A stretch of 64,000 nt of DNA from positions 620,001-684,000 of the forward strand of contig NZ_JAGSGB010000002.1 of NCBI RefSeq assembly GCF_020092905.1, in the 5' to 3' direction. Of the stretch, positions 63,513-64,000 are shown one piece after another. The notes beneath the pieces were generated by a model. That model saw only the letters and a program-made list of their open reading frames with translations, ran no database searches and was not told the origin of the DNA. The translations under genes and the position numbers were made by a program. Source of the DNA: Pacificimonas aurantium (lineage in GTDB: Bacteria > Pseudomonadota > Alphaproteobacteria > Sphingomonadales > Sphingomonadaceae). Numbering within the stretch: position 1 is the first letter of the stretch; every line of letters begins with the position of its first letter.

Positions 63513-64000
63513 CGCTCGGTCTTCCTGATAGACTCGATGCGCGGACCGGTGTCGTGCTGCGAGAAGGTGAACTCGACAGTATCGCCCGGTTCAATACCGT
63601 CAACTAGAGCGGCGTCGGCGAGGGCGAAGGGCATGACCATGCTTGGCCATTCGAGGGCGGGAACCGGCGCGTGATTGAGAGTGATCGAAGCACCAGCGAT
63701 TTTCGTCACTCTTCCCGTGGCGGTGTACGTCCTCATCTTTGCTGAGCCATCGGATGCCATGCTCATGGTTCCGTCGATCGACCTGATATCGATCCCGGCC
63801 AAACTCGCCTCGGAGTCGATCAGGAACTGCCCGGAAGTGACGACCTCTTCGCCTTCGGCAAGGCCTGCCAGGATCTCAGTCCTGCCATTCGCCTCGCGTC
63901 CGATTTCGACCTCGGCTGGAAGAAAGGCGCCTTCATCCTGCTTGAGCATCACAAGATTGCGGCGGCCGGTTCGAATGACCGCCTCCGACGGTACCAGCAA
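63509..64000 (-). CDS. cusB: C-terminal part of CusB adaptor with fused CusF domain (runs off the window)
   Basis: The visible 163 residues are the end of an RND membrane-fusion protein ([44 protein letters not shown]) joined by a short linker to a CusF domain ([20 protein letters not shown]). The N-terminal part lies beyond position 64000. The fusion would hold the metallochaperone on the adaptor, beside the pump. Confidence 0.9.
   Translation of the reverse strand: MLVPSEAVIRTGRRNLVMLKQDEGAFLPAEVEIGREANGRTEILAGLAEGEEVVTSGQFLIDSEASLAGIDIRSIDGTMSMASDGSAKMRTYTATGRVTKIAGASITLNHAPVPALEWPSMVMPFALADAALVDGIEPGDTVEFTFSQHDTGPRIESIRKTER

Overview
The window looks like chromosomal DNA of a GC-rich alphaproteobacterium, most likely of the Sphingomonadales. 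The evidence is a CtrA master cell-cycle regulator with candidate CtrA and GANTC sites, the C4 (HemA/ALAS) route to heme, the alphaproteobacterial order ruvB-ybgC-tolQRAB-pal, DUF1489, and mobile-element genes of a type common in sphingomonads. The species cannot be named from the sequence alone.

Region 1 (1-35.8 kb) reads as conserved core genome. It holds a thiolase-like enzyme, a TraB/GumN lipoprotein, phosphofructokinase, the MgtE magnesium transporter, a His-rich TonB-dependent receptor that looks like a zinc receptor, pyrophosphatase, an amidase and IspG. The envelope operon ruvB-ybgC-tolQ-tolR-tolA-tolB-pal follows, divergent from ctrA. Next come Ada, leuA with a Leu-rich leader peptide, rpsD, an S9 peptidase, the block rpiB-glyA-nrdR-TrmJ-like methyltransferase, a phospholipase-D-like protein and hemA. 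Genes are tightly packed with many ATGA overlaps.

Region 2 (about 35.9-64 kb) is an accessory island that begins with a P4-type tyrosine integrase and runs off the right edge. In order it carries: an operon of an acyl-homoserine-lactone synthase, a phytanoyl-CoA-dioxygenase-like enzyme and a GntR regulator, with no LuxR; a divergent HWE histidine kinase with a convergent single-domain receiver; a merR-merT-merP-GDCC-flavoreductase operon with a textbook 19-bp-spacer MerR promoter; ynfA; and a remnant conjugative or replicative module (relaxase, lytic transglycosylase, DUF736, TraF, DUF2840, iteron-like repeats, RepA, HTH protein, SSB). In this module the relaxase is fused in frame to a truncated ACR3 arsenite permease, and parA appears to be missing. 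The rest is cargo: a methyltransferase/sterol-desaturase/AraC group, then a copper/silver island with Met/His-rich exported proteins, a YHS protein, multicopper oxidase, CusF-like protein, CusA, and CusB with a C-terminal CusF domain (cut by the window edge). Two small paralogous proteins flank the Met/His-rich genes.

The strongest leads are the LuxR-less luxI-phyH-gntR operon, the relaxase::ACR3 chimera, the mercury-type operon whose reductase lacks the usual C-terminal Cys pair, the leucine leader upstream of leuA, and the tandem repeat that packs GANTC sites between ruvB and ctrA. All function calls come from reading the sequence; no database search was run.
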